Assembly (NCBI RefSeq): GCF_000368625.1
Contig: NZ_KB849574.1
Span: 581,608 to 645,607, forward strand
Source of the DNA: Acinetobacter schindleri CIP 107287
GTDB taxonomy: Bacteria > Pseudomonadota > Gammaproteobacteria > Pseudomonadales > Moraxellaceae
Length of the DNA: 64,000 nucleotides
Reading direction: 5' to 3'
Of this stretch, positions 9,675 through 19,487 are shown in pieces. Every line of letters begins with the position of its first letter. The stretch's first letter is position 1. The notes below the pieces were generated by a model, which saw only the letters and a program-made list of their open reading frames with translations, did not search any database and was not told where the DNA came from. The position numbers and the translations under genes were made by a program.

Positions 9675-11465
9675 ATGAATACGGCAATCCAAGCAGCTCT
9701 CGATCATGCAGTGCAAACCTTACAGGCACAAAACGTACTCCCATCTGACTGGAACAATACAAGTAATTTGACGCGTACCAAAGACCGTAGCCACGGTGAC
9801 TTTGCATCAAATATTGCCATGATCGCGTCTAAAGCTGCGGGTATGAAGCCGCGTGATTTAGCAGAAAAAATCCTTGCTGCCTTGCCAGAAGTTGCAGATA
9901 TCAGCAAAGCCGAGATTGCAGGCCCGGGTTTCATTAACTTCTTCCTGAATGCTGACCAGCGTTTCGCAGTTCTGGACCAGATCCAGGCGCAACAAGCGAC
10001 TTATGGTCGTACCCAGGCCAATGCGGAAAAACGCATCCAGGTGGAATTCGTTTCTGCGAATCCAACTTCTAGCCTGCATGTGGGTCATGGCCGTGGTGCT
10101 GCATATGGTATGACCGTAGCGAACCTGTTAGAGGCAACAGGTGCCAAAGTTGACCGCGAATATTATGTGAATGATGCTGGTCGTCAAATGGATATTCTGG
10201 CGACTTCAACTTATTTACGTTATCTGGAATTGACTGGCCAAGAACTGGTATTCCCGAAAAATGCCTATCAAGGCGACTATGTTAAAGAGATCGCACAAAG
10301 CATTATCGACCAGGATGGCGATGCCTATGTACGCCCGGTAGCAGATGTCTACAAAGACGTACCTGAAGATGTGCAGTTTGCGGCTGAACCGGATGCTGAA
10401 GGCAATAAAGTCATACTTTCAGGCGATAAAGAAAAACATATCGATGGCTTGATCTTCAATTCTCAAAGCTTAATTGGCGAAGGTTACCGCGTGTTCCATC
10501 AAGCAGCGCTTAAAGCGATTCTTGATGACATTAAAGATGACCTTGGTGAATTTGGTGTAACTTTCAACCAGTGGTTCAGTGAAGCGTCTTTGACAGAAAA
10601 AATTGAAGAAGCATTACAAACGCTGGATCAACGTGGTTTCTTATACGAAAAAGATGGCAATATCTGGTTCAAATCAACTGAATTTGGTGATGAAAAAGAC
10701 CGTGTGGTCAAACGCCGTAATGGTCAAACGACTTATTTCGCATCAGACATTGCGTACCACTTAAATAAACTACAACGTGGCTATACCGATATCATTGATA
10801 TCTGGGGTTCAGACCATCACGGTTATATCGCACGTGTAAAAGCCGCAATTGATGCACTGGGTTATGATTCGAAGAAACTGACTGTGCTGTTAGTGCAGTT
10901 CGTCAGCTTATGGCGTGGTGGTGAGATGGTGCAAATGTCATCTCGTTCAGGTCAGTTCGTGACTTTACGCGACCTGCGTAAAGAAGTAGGTAATGATGCA
11001 GCACGTTTCTACTATGTAATGCGTAAGTCTGAACAGCATATTGACTTTGACCTTGATCTTGCAGTGTCACAAAGCAAGGATAACGCTGTGTACTATATCC
11101 AGTATGCCCATGCACGTATCTGCCGTATGTTAGAAAAGGCTATTGCGACTGGCGTGAACTTTGATGCTGTGGCTGCACGTAGTCTGGCTGCCAAACTCGA
11201 GCTGGATGCTGAAACTGAAATCCTGGCAAAACTGGCAGCCTACCCTGAGATTGTGGTTCGTGCTGCAAACAGCTATGAACCGCACCAGGTGGGTAACTAT
11301 CTGAAAGAATTGGCTGCATTGTTCCATGGTTGGTACAATGAGAACAAAGTACTCGGTGATGATGCTGAACTGACTCAAGCTCGTCTGCTGTTGTCTGTAA
11401 ATGTACGTCAAGTGCTCCGTAATGGTCTGGAACTTCTTGGCGTATCAGCTCCTGAGAGCATGTAA
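9675..11465 (+). CDS. argS: Arginyl-tRNA synthetase
   Basis: Charges tRNA-Arg. The 596-residue protein has the N-terminal Add1 domain, the class I signature in HIGH form (SLHVGHGRGAAYG near residue 134), SSRSGQFVTLRD as the KMSKS-equivalent region and a C-terminal DALR anticodon domain. The start is the ATG at 9675, giving MNTAIQAAL; the longer frame from 9630 adds a hydrophobic stretch unlike the family. A SPOR-domain gene follows after about 300 bases, an order also seen in Pseudomonas. Confidence 0.97.
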   Translation: MNTAIQAALDHAVQTLQAQNVLPSDWNNTSNLTRTKDRSHGDFASNIAMIASKAAGMKPRDLAEKILAALPEVADISKAEIAGPGFINFFLNADQRFAVLDQIQAQQATYGRTQANAEKRIQVEFVSANPTSSLHVGHGRGAAYGMTVANLLEATGAKVDREYYVNDAGRQMDILATSTYLRYLELTGQELVFPKNAYQGDYVKEIAQSIIDQDGDAYVRPVADVYKDVPEDVQFAAEPDAEGNKVILSGDKEKHIDGLIFNSQSLIGEGYRVFHQAALKAILDDIKDDLGEFGVTFNQWFSEASLTEKIEEALQTLDQRGFLYEKDGNIWFKSTEFGDEKDRVVKRRNGQTTYFASDIAYHLNKLQRGYTDIIDIWGSDHHGYIARVKAAIDALGYDSKKLTVLLVQFVSLWRGGEMVQMSSRSGQFVTLRDLRKEVGNDAARFYYVMRKSEQHIDFDLDLAVSQSKDNAVYYIQYAHARICRMLEKAIATGVNFDAVAARSLAAKLELDAETEILAKLAAYPEIVVRAANSYEPHQVGNYLKELAALFHGWYNENKVLGDDAELTQARLLLSVNVRQVLRNGLELLGVSAPESM

Positions 11466-11600
11466 GCAAAGCACTGCTTTGCATGCTCGCAAGACGAGAG
11501 CTGGGCTCGAAGTGGAAATGTAAAGCATTGCTTTTACATTTGACGCAAGACGAAGAACTTTGTTCAGAGTAAGCATGCAAGTAGACAGCCAAAACTATGA
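11463..11600. repeat. Two adjacent palindromic repeat units (REP-like)
   Basis: Two hairpins lie back to back after argS. The first is GCAAAGC-ACT-GCTTTGC. The second is AATGTAAAGC-ATT-GCT with TTTACATT closing the stem. Each is followed by GCAAGACGA. A similar core in reverse orientation occurs near 18640-18705. This suggests a dispersed Acinetobacter palindromic repeat. Confidence 0.55.
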
Positions 11601-11700
11601 ATTAGATGTCCGATTTGACATCTAGTTCATAAAAATATCCTGTGGAGTGGGTGATTTGTATAATGACATTTGTATTACGATCACATACGATGCAGAGAGT

Positions 11701-11732
11701 AAGGCATAACACCGGTTATGCCTTTTTCTGTC
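11701..11732 (+). terminator. Rho-independent terminator upstream of the SPOR gene
   Basis: GGCATAAC-ACC-GGTTATGCC stem followed by TTTTT. It would end argS transcription or act as an attenuator before the SPOR gene. Confidence 0.65.
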
Positions 11733-11762
11733 TGGTAAAATAAATACAAGAGGAAATCCCCA

Positions 11763-12377
11763 GTGTTTGGAAAAACGCAACGCGGTGTATCTGAACGTCC
11801 GAACAAGCCAAAGAAGCCATTGATTCCTGCATGGCTAGGCACACTCGTGATCATTTTAATCGTGTTAAGTTTTCTGGTGGCGCTCATGCTGTGGAAGCCA
11901 TGGGAACCTGTAAAACCAAACAATGATCAGATCACTTCTCAGCATTATGAAGAGGAAGACACCAACAAGGATTATCGCTTCTATGACCTGTTGCCGAAAC
12001 AGCAGGTTACTCCAATTCCTGAACAGGCTGTGCCTGAAACCAATAAACAGGATGCTGTGGTCATTGTAGAAGCTCCTCGAACTGAGGAAGCTGCACCTGA
12101 AACTGTGAATGAGCCGGGACTGGTAACTGAAGAACCTGTTGCACCAGTAGCGACCTATATTCTACAAGTACGCAGTTTTGATGATCCGGATCAGGCAGAT
12201 GCACGCCGTGCCGAGATTATCCTGAATGGCCTATCTGCGGATGTGGTCAGAAGTGTTGAAAATGGCAAGGTCTGGTACCGTGTGGTTTCCGGTCCCTATG
12301 ATTCTGTAGAAGCGGCGGTGATTGCACAACAGACTTTGCAGCATAGTGGTATCGATTCGATTGTTGTGAAGCAATAA
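11763..12377 (+). CDS. SPOR-domain membrane protein (FtsN-like)
   Basis: A 204-residue bitopic protein: a short basic cytoplasmic start, one membrane segment at about residues 24-46 (WLGTLVIILIVLSFLVAL), a Pro/Glu-rich linker, and a C-terminal SPOR domain at about residues 128-204 that binds denuded peptidoglycan at the septum. The layout matches FtsN, and the gene just after argS encodes the FtsN-type protein in Pseudomonas, so a cell-division role is likely. The start is a GTG with AGAGGAAA upstream. Confidence 0.8.
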   Translation: MFGKTQRGVSERPNKPKKPLIPAWLGTLVIILIVLSFLVALMLWKPWEPVKPNNDQITSQHYEEEDTNKDYRFYDLLPKQQVTPIPEQAVPETNKQDAVVIVEAPRTEEAAPETVNEPGLVTEEPVAPVATYILQVRSFDDPDQADARRAEIILNGLSADVVRSVENGKVWYRVVSGPYDSVEAAVIAQQTLQHSGIDSIVVKQ

Positions 12378-12392
12378 ATAAATTCTAGATCT

Positions 12393-12420
12393 AAAAAAGC
12401 GCCTGATGGCGCTTTTTTTG
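12393..12420. terminator. Rho-independent terminator
   Basis: AGCGCC-TGAT-GGCGCT stem with flanking A- and T-runs between the SPOR gene and the convergent psd gene. Confidence 0.8.
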
Positions 12421-12428
12421 TACCTTTT

Positions 12429-12464
12429 AATTCCTCCCTTTTCAAAGGAAGGTCGGGAGGAATT
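12429..12464. repeat. Long palindrome with nested stem
   Basis: AATTCCTCCC pairs perfectly with GGGAGGAATT across a 16-base centre that itself contains a CCTT/AAGG pairing. It sits just past the psd stop codon. The form resembles short palindromes dispersed in Acinetobacter intergenic regions; I saw no second full copy here. Confidence 0.5.
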
Positions 12465-12467
12465 TTC

Positions 12468-13319
12468 TTAAACGGTATGCCCTAAAGCTTCACCCATCAA
12501 CACTGTTGAATTGGCTTTAAACTTCTCATCCCATTGCATCTTGTTTTCTTCAAACAGAATGACAGCCGTTGAGCCCAGGTAGAAACGGCCAAGTTCTGCA
12601 CCTTTTTCTAGAAACAGATTATGCTGGTTCAATTCAATCCGGCCTGAAGGTTTTACTTTACCCGTCGCCACGGTTTCAATACCGGCTACAATCATGGCCC
12701 CAACAAGCACCACTGCCATACGACCAAGCTCAGTATCAAACAGGCACACCATGCGCTCATTACGTGCAAACAGGCCTGGAATATTTTCTGCTGTCGTCTG
12801 ATTGACCGAGAACAGTTCACCCGGTACATACAGGGTTTCTGTCAGTGTGCCAGCAAATGGCATATGCACACGGTGATAGTCACGTGGTGACAGATATACT
12901 GTGGCAAATTCACCGTTTTTGAATGGCTGCGCCAGTTGTGGATCGGCAATCAGATTTTCAACTGTAAACTTTTGGCCTTTGGCCTGGAACACATCACCAT
13001 TTTCAATCTTGCCGAGCTGGGAAATGGCGCCATCGGCAGGAGAAACAATACTGCCCTGGTCAGCGTCAACCGCACGCACTCCGGTTCTTAGACCGCGGGT
13101 AAAGAAATCATTAAATGACTTGAACTTCAAGGCATTGGTCTGCTCCGCAATCGACATATCGATGCCGTATTTGGCTTTAAAAGCAGAAATCACCGCAGTT
13201 TTTACAACCGGATTTTCACTGGCTGCAATTTTACCTACCACACGAGACAGACGATGCTGTGGCACCACTTTCTGAGCCTGGATAAATAATTGTTGTTTTA
13301 AACGCGATGTGATGCTCAA
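12468..13319 (-). CDS. psd: Phosphatidylserine decarboxylase proenzyme
   Basis: Makes phosphatidylethanolamine from phosphatidylserine at the inner membrane. The 283-residue proenzyme has the self-cleavage site LGST near residue 251, whose Ser becomes the pyruvoyl group, plus [11 protein letters not shown] near residue 95 and [10 protein letters not shown] near residue 145, which carry the catalytic Asp and His residues. Its ATG overlaps the stop of the upstream rhodanese gene by four bases, so the two are coupled. Confidence 0.96.
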   Translation of the reverse strand: MSITSRLKQQLFIQAQKVVPQHRLSRVVGKIAASENPVVKTAVISAFKAKYGIDMSIAEQTNALKFKSFNDFFTRGLRTGVRAVDADQGSIVSPADGAISQLGKIENGDVFQAKGQKFTVENLIADPQLAQPFKNGEFATVYLSPRDYHRVHMPFAGTLTETLYVPGELFSVNQTTAENIPGLFARNERMVCLFDTELGRMAVVLVGAMIVAGIETVATGKVKPSGRIELNQHNLFLEKGAELGRFYLGSTAVILFEENKMQWDEKFKANSTVLMGEALGHTV

Positions 13320-14173
13320 GATGGCAACTCCCCTGTAGCGATTGGACTATCGAGGCGGTTGCCCCATTCACTCCACGCACCGTCATAAGCCTGAATTTTC
13401 CAGCCGAGCAGACGTCCTAAGATATAGGCCAGCCCGGAGCGGTGATGTGACTGACAGTACACCACCACAGGCTGCTTAAGATTAAAACCCAGTTGTTCCA
13501 GGCGCTGTTGTGTGCGCTGCAAAGGGTGTAATTTTAAATGATTTTCACGGTTAAGGGCAGTACTCCACTCAAAATGACGTGCTCCCGGAATGTGACCGCC
13601 GCGTCGCGCTGTCAGACGCAAGCCGGTATATTCATCTTCAGTACGGCAATCCCAGAGCTGGATCTGCCCTTGATCGACCTGCTGACGTAGGGCTTCATAG
13701 TCAATCCGTACTACATTTTCCTGATTCAGGTTGATTTGCACCAGTTGTTCGACTGGCTCCAGCTTCACCGGATCAGAGGAAGTCGGCAGCCCAGCCGCTA
13801 ACCAGGCATGAATACCGCCATTGAGTAAGCTGGTGTTCTCAAATCCTAAACAATGTAAGTTCCATAACAGACGCCCTGCCCAAGCCCCACCTTCATCATC
13901 ATAAGCCACGACATGATGCTCAGGAGAAATATTCAGATAACGAACCAGTGCTTCTAGGCCTTCTTGATCCGGTAATAAACCCAAAGCTTGCTCTTCCTGA
14001 CGAACCAGCATTTTTGGCTGTAAATGGAGTGCATACGGAATATGCAACTGTTCATAAACAGAGGCACGGCTCAGGTCAACAATACGGAGTTTTTCATTGC
14101 CCAGATGCTGCACCAAGTCTTCTGTTTCTATCAGCAGACCCAAATTAAAAGCTAAAGCTGTCATCGTTATCAT
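13316..14173 (-). CDS. Two-domain rhodanese-type sulfurtransferase
   Basis: A 285-residue protein with two rhodanese domains. The second carries the active Cys in [11 protein letters not shown] near residue 240; the equivalent first-domain loop ([14 protein letters not shown]) has Asp and no Cys, as usual. It should transfer sulfur from thiosulfate or mercaptopyruvate to a thiol acceptor. The loop CQSHHRS differs from the CGSGVTA of SseA, so the donor is uncertain. Two start codons, 14173 and 14164, are both possible; neither has a clear ribosome site. Confidence 0.85.
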   Translation of the reverse strand: MITMTALAFNLGLLIETEDLVQHLGNEKLRIVDLSRASVYEQLHIPYALHLQPKMLVRQEEQALGLLPDQEGLEALVRYLNISPEHHVVAYDDEGGAWAGRLLWNLHCLGFENTSLLNGGIHAWLAAGLPTSSDPVKLEPVEQLVQINLNQENVVRIDYEALRQQVDQGQIQLWDCRTEDEYTGLRLTARRGGHIPGARHFEWSTALNRENHLKLHPLQRTQQRLEQLGFNLKQPVVVYCQSHHRSGLAYILGRLLGWKIQAYDGAWSEWGNRLDSPIATGELPS

Positions 14174-14289
14174 AGGTGTTATGGTTCAAATCAGTCTGAT
14201 CTTAGCACAGCTCATTTTTACAATTATGCGGTTTTTATTGAGTTATTTATCACAATTTATGCTAACGACCCTAACAGACAGGACATTGC

Positions 14290-14319
14290 ATAAAAAACCG
14301 TCTCAAGTTTGAGACGGCT
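14290..14319 (-). terminator. Terminator of pncB
   Basis: CCGTCTC/GAGACGG stem with a six-base loop, followed on the minus strand by TTTTTTA, just after the pncB stop. Confidence 0.8.
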
Positions 14320-14330
14320 GATTGGGATTA

Positions 14331-15539
14331 TTATTCAGCGACTTCGCTGATGTCAAATACCTGACGCAGATACGCAAGGAAGGTATCATTGTCGGTCATG
14401 GTTTTTCCTGGACTGTCGGAAATTTTTGCGACTGACTGACGGTTACATTCCACCAGTTTCAGCACGATATTCAGCGGTGTCTGCCCCATGTCATTGGTCA
14501 AATTCGTTCCGATCCCGAAGCTAACCTGGAAGCGATCTTTGAAGTACTGATGCAGTTTCCAGGCTTTTTCCAGATTCAGGCCATCACTGAAAGTCAGCAT
14601 CTTGGTTTTGCTGTCTATTTTCAGTTTTTTATAGTGGGCATAGGCTTTATCGCCCCATTCATAAGGGTCGCCACTGTCATGACGCAGGCCATCAAACAGC
14701 TTGGCAAAATACAGGTCGAAATCACGTAAGAAGGCATCCATCCCGACCACATCAGTCAGGGCAATTCCCAGATCACCACGATATTCCTGTACCCAGGTTT
14801 CAAGTGCTGCTTTCTGGAAATCACGCAGGCGTACATCCAGTGCCTGGAAAGCTTGCAGGAATTCATGCGCCATCGTACCAATTGGCGTAATACCCAGTTC
14901 TTTGGCTAATAGTACATTACTGGTTCCACGGAAGACTTGTGGCGCTGCCTTATTAAATTCTTCCACCACATGCTTTTGCCACTCGAAGCTGTAACGGCGG
15001 CGGGTACCAAAATCAGATACCAGAAATGGCGGATCATTTGAATCCTGCGAAGCATCGTACTGTTTCAGTAGTTGCATTTTGGCCTGCAGCCGACGTTCAC
15101 CTTCTATCAGCACTTCTGGAGTACGGATCCGGCTAAAATACAGTTCGTTGACAATCGCTAGGACAAAGATTTCAAACATCATGGCCTGAACCATTGGGCC
15201 TTCAACGGTAATGTCTAAACGACCTTCACTGTCGATGGTCGCCTTGATAAAGCGGCGTTTGAGCTGGAACAGCTCCAGATAATCCACAAAATCACTTTTG
15301 ATAAAACGCAAGCTGCGTAAATACTGCAGTTCATCTTCTTTAAATTTCAGCTGGCACAGCAGATCAAGCTGATGGTTCAGATCATCCAGGATATCCGTGA
15401 GTGGATAAACCGTATCTTCAAGATTACGGCAACGGAAATGATAAAGACTGTGCGTTTGCGGAAACTTGTGTAATACCACTTGTAACATGGTGAATTTGTA
15501 CAAGTCAGTATCAAGCAGGGATTGGATGATTGGCGCCAT
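14331..15539 (-). CDS. pncB: Nicotinate phosphoribosyltransferase
   Basis: Preiss-Handler salvage enzyme that turns nicotinate and PRPP into nicotinate mononucleotide. The 402-residue protein has the YHFRCRN start region, [12 protein letters not shown] near residue 176, the [11 protein letters not shown] segment with the catalytic His near residue 220, and [14 protein letters not shown] near residue 287. pncA, the nicotinamidase that feeds it, is at 23.9 kb, and nadC for the de novo route is at 38.4 kb. Confidence 0.95.
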   Translation of the reverse strand: MAPIIQSLLDTDLYKFTMLQVVLHKFPQTHSLYHFRCRNLEDTVYPLTDILDDLNHQLDLLCQLKFKEDELQYLRSLRFIKSDFVDYLELFQLKRRFIKATIDSEGRLDITVEGPMVQAMMFEIFVLAIVNELYFSRIRTPEVLIEGERRLQAKMQLLKQYDASQDSNDPPFLVSDFGTRRRYSFEWQKHVVEEFNKAAPQVFRGTSNVLLAKELGITPIGTMAHEFLQAFQALDVRLRDFQKAALETWVQEYRGDLGIALTDVVGMDAFLRDFDLYFAKLFDGLRHDSGDPYEWGDKAYAHYKKLKIDSKTKMLTFSDGLNLEKAWKLHQYFKDRFQVSFGIGTNLTNDMGQTPLNIVLKLVECNRQSVAKISDSPGKTMTDNDTFLAYLRQVFDISEVAE

Positions 15540-15657
15540 AACTTAGGAAATATCGCTGTGCTTATCTTTGCATTAAAGCATAAAAAGCCCTGCAATATTG
15601 CAGCAATTACATACAGCCAGGAGAAATATAGACCAAAGTACTACCATAAATAACAGC

Positions 15658-16188
15658 TTATTTGTCTGCTTTTACTTTAGGTTTTTCTGCTTCCTGGATG
15701 ATTTTTTGTAGCTGTTTTTCCTGGCCAATCACTTTAGCAAATTCAGCCGTGGTTTTTTGTCCGGCCTTTTTGGCTTGGGCATCACAATCCATCTGACGCA
15801 GCTGTTTGGCGATGGCAAATTCCATTTTGAACAAGGCCCCCATTAAAGCGGTATTGCCGCGGTTGTCTCGGGCACAGCGGTCTGCACCATGTTTCAACAA
15901 GGTTGTAACAATACTCTGATGACCATAATAGGTCGCCATCATCAGCGGGGTATAACCGTCTTTATTGCGCACATCGACCGGAAAGCCATGTTTTAAAAAT
16001 TCGTTGATGACTTCGCTATTGCCAATTTTGGCAGCAGCGAAGAAGAGGTCGACCAATTCCTGTTGTGAAGTCATCTGAACGCTTGCCACAGTTTTTGCAG
16101 GGGAGACATTCTTCACTTCAGCAGCAGTTGCAAATGCGGAACTGAAGGCAAGAATACTGGCTAAAAATGCTTTTGGCATAAATTTCAT
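15658..16188 (-). CDS. Secreted ankyrin-repeat protein next to catalase (AnkB-like)
   Basis: A 176-residue protein with a signal peptide (MKFMPKAFLASILAFSSAFA, probable cut after ATA) and about three ankyrin repeats between residues 45 and 140, including DGYTPLMMATYYGHQSIV and RGNTALMGALF. The ATG at 16188 has TTGGAG about eight bases upstream. It lies directly after a secreted catalase on the same strand. In Pseudomonas aeruginosa a periplasmic ankyrin protein, AnkB, is encoded beside katB and is needed for full catalase activity. A partner role here is inferred from that arrangement. Confidence 0.8.
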   Translation of the reverse strand: MKFMPKAFLASILAFSSAFATAAEVKNVSPAKTVASVQMTSQQELVDLFFAAAKIGNSEVINEFLKHGFPVDVRNKDGYTPLMMATYYGHQSIVTTLLKHGADRCARDNRGNTALMGALFKMEFAIAKQLRQMDCDAQAKKAGQKTTAEFAKVIGQEKQLQKIIQEAEKPKVKADK

Positions 16189-16373
16189 GATGAACTCCAA
16201 CAGAAATCGAAAAGAAAATTTCAGTCACTCAGGATTCAATTCACCTGAGATGAGATAGAAACGGAGTGCCTGTAAAACTCCCCCTAGGGTGCAGGAAAGG
16301 TTTGGAGTTTTACAGGACTTTTCGGAGGTGATGTGCTATACCCTAGTCACCAGTTCCTCAAGACCAATCGAGA

Positions 16374-17888
16374 TTAGTCTTTTAATTTTGCAGCTTTGGC
16401 TTTAACCGTCGCCAGGTTACCGTTGACTGCTTTGGTCATACGGGTACCGTAGTCTGCATCTGCCTTGTAGAAATAAGACAACATGATGTGCTTGGTTTCT
16501 GAATCTTTCACTGCACCTAAGTCAGCAGCCAGGTTCATGATCAGGTCATCTTTCTCTTTAGCTGTGTATGAGCGGTAAAGTTCACCAGCCTGCTTGAAGT
16601 TCTGTTCTTTGGCACCGATCTGTTGAACTGTGCCAGTAAGTGGAGTTTGAACCGCACGTGCTTTCGCAGTTGCAGCTTTTGGCTCTTTACGGCTAGGCTC
16701 ATAGTTCACATCTGAGTCACGCTCAGATACATTCATGTAGCCATCCTGGTTGTTATTATTCACATTCACCACTGGGCGGTTGACCGGAATCTGCTGGTGG
16801 TTTGCACCCAGACGGTACATTTGTGTATCTGAGTAAGAGAAGATTCGACCTTGTAGCAGACGGTCTTCTGATGGCTCGATACCTGGAACCAGGTTACCTG
16901 GCGCAAATGCCGACTGTTCAGTCTCGTTGAAGAAGTTCTTCGGCATACGGTTCAGGGTCAAGGTACCGACTTTAGTTTCTGGAACCAGCTCAGTTGGCCA
17001 GATTTTAGTTGGATCTAGCGGATCGAAATCAAACTTGCCCAGGTCTTTAGGATCAAGCACCTGAATATACAGATCCCATTTCGGGAAGTTACCTGCATAA
17101 ATGTTGTTGTAAAGATCATTGGTCAAATGGTTGAAATCTTTACCTTGCTGCTCAGCCGCTTCTTTCACGTTCAAGCCCTTCACGCCTTGTTTAGAGCGGA
17201 AGTTGAATTTCACGTACTTGTATTCGCCTTTGTCGTTATACAGTTTGTAAGCGTGAACACCAAAACCGTCCTGTTCGCGGTAGCTGGTTGGAACACCTTG
17301 CTTGCCGTATACATAGGTCAGCATGTTGGTTGCCCATGGCTGGCTCGACAAGAAATCAAACACACGGTTGGCATCTTGTACGTTAGTCACCGGGCTTGGC
17401 TTCATGGCATGAATGAAGTCTGGGAATTTGATCGCATCACGGATAAAGAAGACTGGTGTCTGGTTACCGACCAAGTCCCAGTTACCTTCTTGTGTGTAGA
17501 ACTTCACTGCGAAACCGTGCGGGTCACGTAAAGTCTCTGGTGAACCTTTACCATGAATTACGGTAGAGAAGCGTAAGAAAACTGGAGTTTTAGTACCGGC
17601 TTTGAACAATGAAGCAAGGGTCAGATCAGACAGGTCTTTGGTTGCAACGAATTCACCATATGCCCCTGTACCACGCGCATGTACCACACGCTCAGGAATA
17701 CGCTCACGACCAAAACGTTGTAATTTTTGAACTAATTGTACATCTTGAAGTAAAACGGAACCTTTTGGACCAGCAGTGATCGAGTTCTGGTTATCCCCCA
17801 CTGGCGCGCCGTTATCTTTAGTTAATGGGGCAGCTTGTGCGGCTGTGACAGTTGCAAGCATTGCAACCAGTAATGAACGCTTAAACAT
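16374..17888 (-). CDS. katB: Secreted catalase (KatB-like, small-subunit heme type)
   Basis: Heme catalase that breaks down hydrogen peroxide. A signal peptide (MFKRSLLVAMLATVTAAQA) suggests export to the periplasm, unlike most cytoplasmic catalases. Active-site His is in RVVHARGTGAYG near residue 73, the distal Asn in GNQTPVFFIRD near residue 146, and the proximal heme Tyr in RIFSYSDTQMYR near residue 356. I use ATG 17888; an in-frame TTG at 17903 follows AGGAAAGG and could be the true start. The downstream ankyrin gene supports the KatB assignment. Confidence 0.85.
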   Translation of the reverse strand: MFKRSLLVAMLATVTAAQAAPLTKDNGAPVGDNQNSITAGPKGSVLLQDVQLVQKLQRFGRERIPERVVHARGTGAYGEFVATKDLSDLTLASLFKAGTKTPVFLRFSTVIHGKGSPETLRDPHGFAVKFYTQEGNWDLVGNQTPVFFIRDAIKFPDFIHAMKPSPVTNVQDANRVFDFLSSQPWATNMLTYVYGKQGVPTSYREQDGFGVHAYKLYNDKGEYKYVKFNFRSKQGVKGLNVKEAAEQQGKDFNHLTNDLYNNIYAGNFPKWDLYIQVLDPKDLGKFDFDPLDPTKIWPTELVPETKVGTLTLNRMPKNFFNETEQSAFAPGNLVPGIEPSEDRLLQGRIFSYSDTQMYRLGANHQQIPVNRPVVNVNNNNQDGYMNVSERDSDVNYEPSRKEPKAATAKARAVQTPLTGTVQQIGAKEQNFKQAGELYRSYTAKEKDDLIMNLAADLGAVKDSETKHIMLSYFYKADADYGTRMTKAVNGNLATVKAKAAKLKD

Positions 17889-18110
17889 TTCTAAATCTCT
17901 CAATTTATTACCTTTCCTGCATGGGCTAAGATACTCGAGATTAAAAAATAGATAAAACAGATAATTTTTATAAATTCAATCGTGTTTTTAGATTTCTTAA
18001 AATATTATCAAATATAGTCAATAGATTAGAATACATTTTAAGCAGAGCTAATCTGCAGACTTGCTGCGGTTCTTGTACAATGCACATAATTTTCAGTTTT
18101 TGAGTCAAAT

Positions 18111-18551
18111 ATGCGCGCATTATTACAGCGAGTGCTAGAAGCCAAAGTCGTTGTTGAGGGTGAAACAACCGGAGAAATTCAGCACGGTATCTTGGTCTTT
18201 TTAGGGATTGGTAAGGAAGATACCTTAGAAAAAGGCCAGAAGCTGATTGATAAAATTCTGAAATACCGTTTCTTTGATGATGAACAGGGAAAAATGGGCT
18301 GGAACGTTGCCCAGGCGAGCGGTGGCTTATTGCTGGTTTCACAGTTTACCCTGATGGCCCAAACCAAAAAAGGTTTACGTCCTGACTTCGGTCCGGCCAT
18401 GCCACCGGCTGAGGCCAAAGCGCTGTATGAGCAGCTGGTAGAGTATGCTCAAAGCCAGTTCGATCATGTACAAACTGGTATTTTTGCTGCCGACATGAAA
18501 GTGCATCTGGTCAATGACGGACCGGTGACGTTTAATTTAGAAGTTGAATAA
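18111..18551 (+). CDS. dtd: D-aminoacyl-tRNA deacylase
   Basis: Removes D-amino acids (and glycine from tRNA-Ala) mischarged on tRNA. The 146-residue protein has the family marks SQFTLMAQTKKG near residue 78 and the Gly-cisPro motif in NDGPVTFNLE at the C-terminus. It is divergent from the catalase gene. Confidence 0.95.
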   Translation: MRALLQRVLEAKVVVEGETTGEIQHGILVFLGIGKEDTLEKGQKLIDKILKYRFFDDEQGKMGWNVAQASGGLLLVSQFTLMAQTKKGLRPDFGPAMPPAEAKALYEQLVEYAQSQFDHVQTGIFAADMKVHLVNDGPVTFNLEVE

Positions 18552-18864
18552 TAAGCTCTCAGATACTTTTTTCTCGAAATTTTTTCTTTATAAAGTATTC
18601 TTTTAGATCAGTCCTTATTACTTTGGTTTTGCCCGAATGAGAAGTGGAGCTTCGCAAGGGAGGCATCTTGCGGAGCAATGCTCTTCACTACAAAACTCGT
18701 CAGATCTGATTAATGAATATATATCTCGCAGAAACAATCTCTTTTAGCTCTAGTCTTGCCTGAAACAGTTGCGGATGATATTTCATATATTTTCTAAGCT
18801 CGAAAAAAATGCTAACCAATTATTTAATTGACTAGCATTCCAGATCTTTTAAAAAATTTAAATC
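18552..18864. other. Intergenic region with palindromic repeat
   Basis: About 310 bases between dtd and the convergent SCP2 gene. At 18640-18705 there is a repeat with CGCAAG...CTTGCG pairing and GAGC-AAT-GCTC, the reverse-complement relative of the repeat after argS. A short GCTAG-type dyad near 18810-18836 may end one of the genes. No protein gene is apparent. Confidence 0.5.
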
Positions 18865-19344
18865 TTATTTACCCGTTTTCTCTTTGATGAACTGACGTAC
18901 CAGCTTCACCTTTTCTTTGACTGGTTTTGGCAATTTTGGTGGAAGCATCTTTGCCACCTGGTTAAACCAGACCAGCAAGCCAAAGTCACCTTCCATTTTG
19001 ATAGTGCCATTTTGCATGCCGGTCATAAATGCGGTTGGGTCACCTTTCATCAAAGTTTTAACACCCTGCTCGCTGTCTGCAAACTGCAATACAAAATCTG
19101 CTGGCTCAGCATTACCTGATACAGTATCAATATCACCGTTATTGACAATAATCTGGCGCGCCAGACCTTCATCTGTACCGATCTGAATACGGAACTGACG
19201 CTCATGGACCAATTCAATAAATTTTGGACTGGTACGTGCCAACTGCTTCATACGCAAAGCCAAGCCTGCAACCAGTAAATCAAGCGGGTCGGTACTGAGA
19301 TCGACCAAAGGAAGTTTCAGGACAGGAATTGACGACAGTTTCAT
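18865..19344 (-). CDS. SCP2 sterol-binding domain protein
   Basis: A 159-residue protein with an SCP2-type lipid-binding domain (about residues 35-125; FVLQFADSEQGVKTLMKGDPTAFMTGMQNG is the core region by pattern). It resembles the UbiJ/UbiT group of SCP2 proteins that hold ubiquinone intermediates, and UbiT is one plausible identity given MKGDPTAFM and the length. No other ubiquinone gene lies beside it, so the identity stays tentative. Confidence 0.75.
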   Translation of the reverse strand: MKLSSIPVLKLPLVDLSTDPLDLLVAGLALRMKQLARTSPKFIELVHERQFRIQIGTDEGLARQIIVNNGDIDTVSGNAEPADFVLQFADSEQGVKTLMKGDPTAFMTGMQNGTIKMEGDFGLLVWFNQVAKMLPPKLPKPVKEKVKLVRQFIKEKTGK

Positions 19345-19439
19345 GAGTTATGCCTATTGTAATTGTACGAAAATTGATAGCTATCCTAGCATAAATTACA
19401 AGGAGGTTAAGCATGCAGTTTGTAGATGATCGTTAACAA

Positions 19440-19470
19440 AAAATGCACCCGAAGGTGCATTTGTTTTTAT
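19440..19470 (-). terminator. Rho-independent terminator
   Basis: AAATGCACC-CGAA-GGTGCATTT stem, followed on the minus strand by TTTTTTG. It follows the 111-residue membrane protein gene that ends at 19488. Confidence 0.75.
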
Positions 19471-19487
19471 TGTTTTTAATAGCGCAA

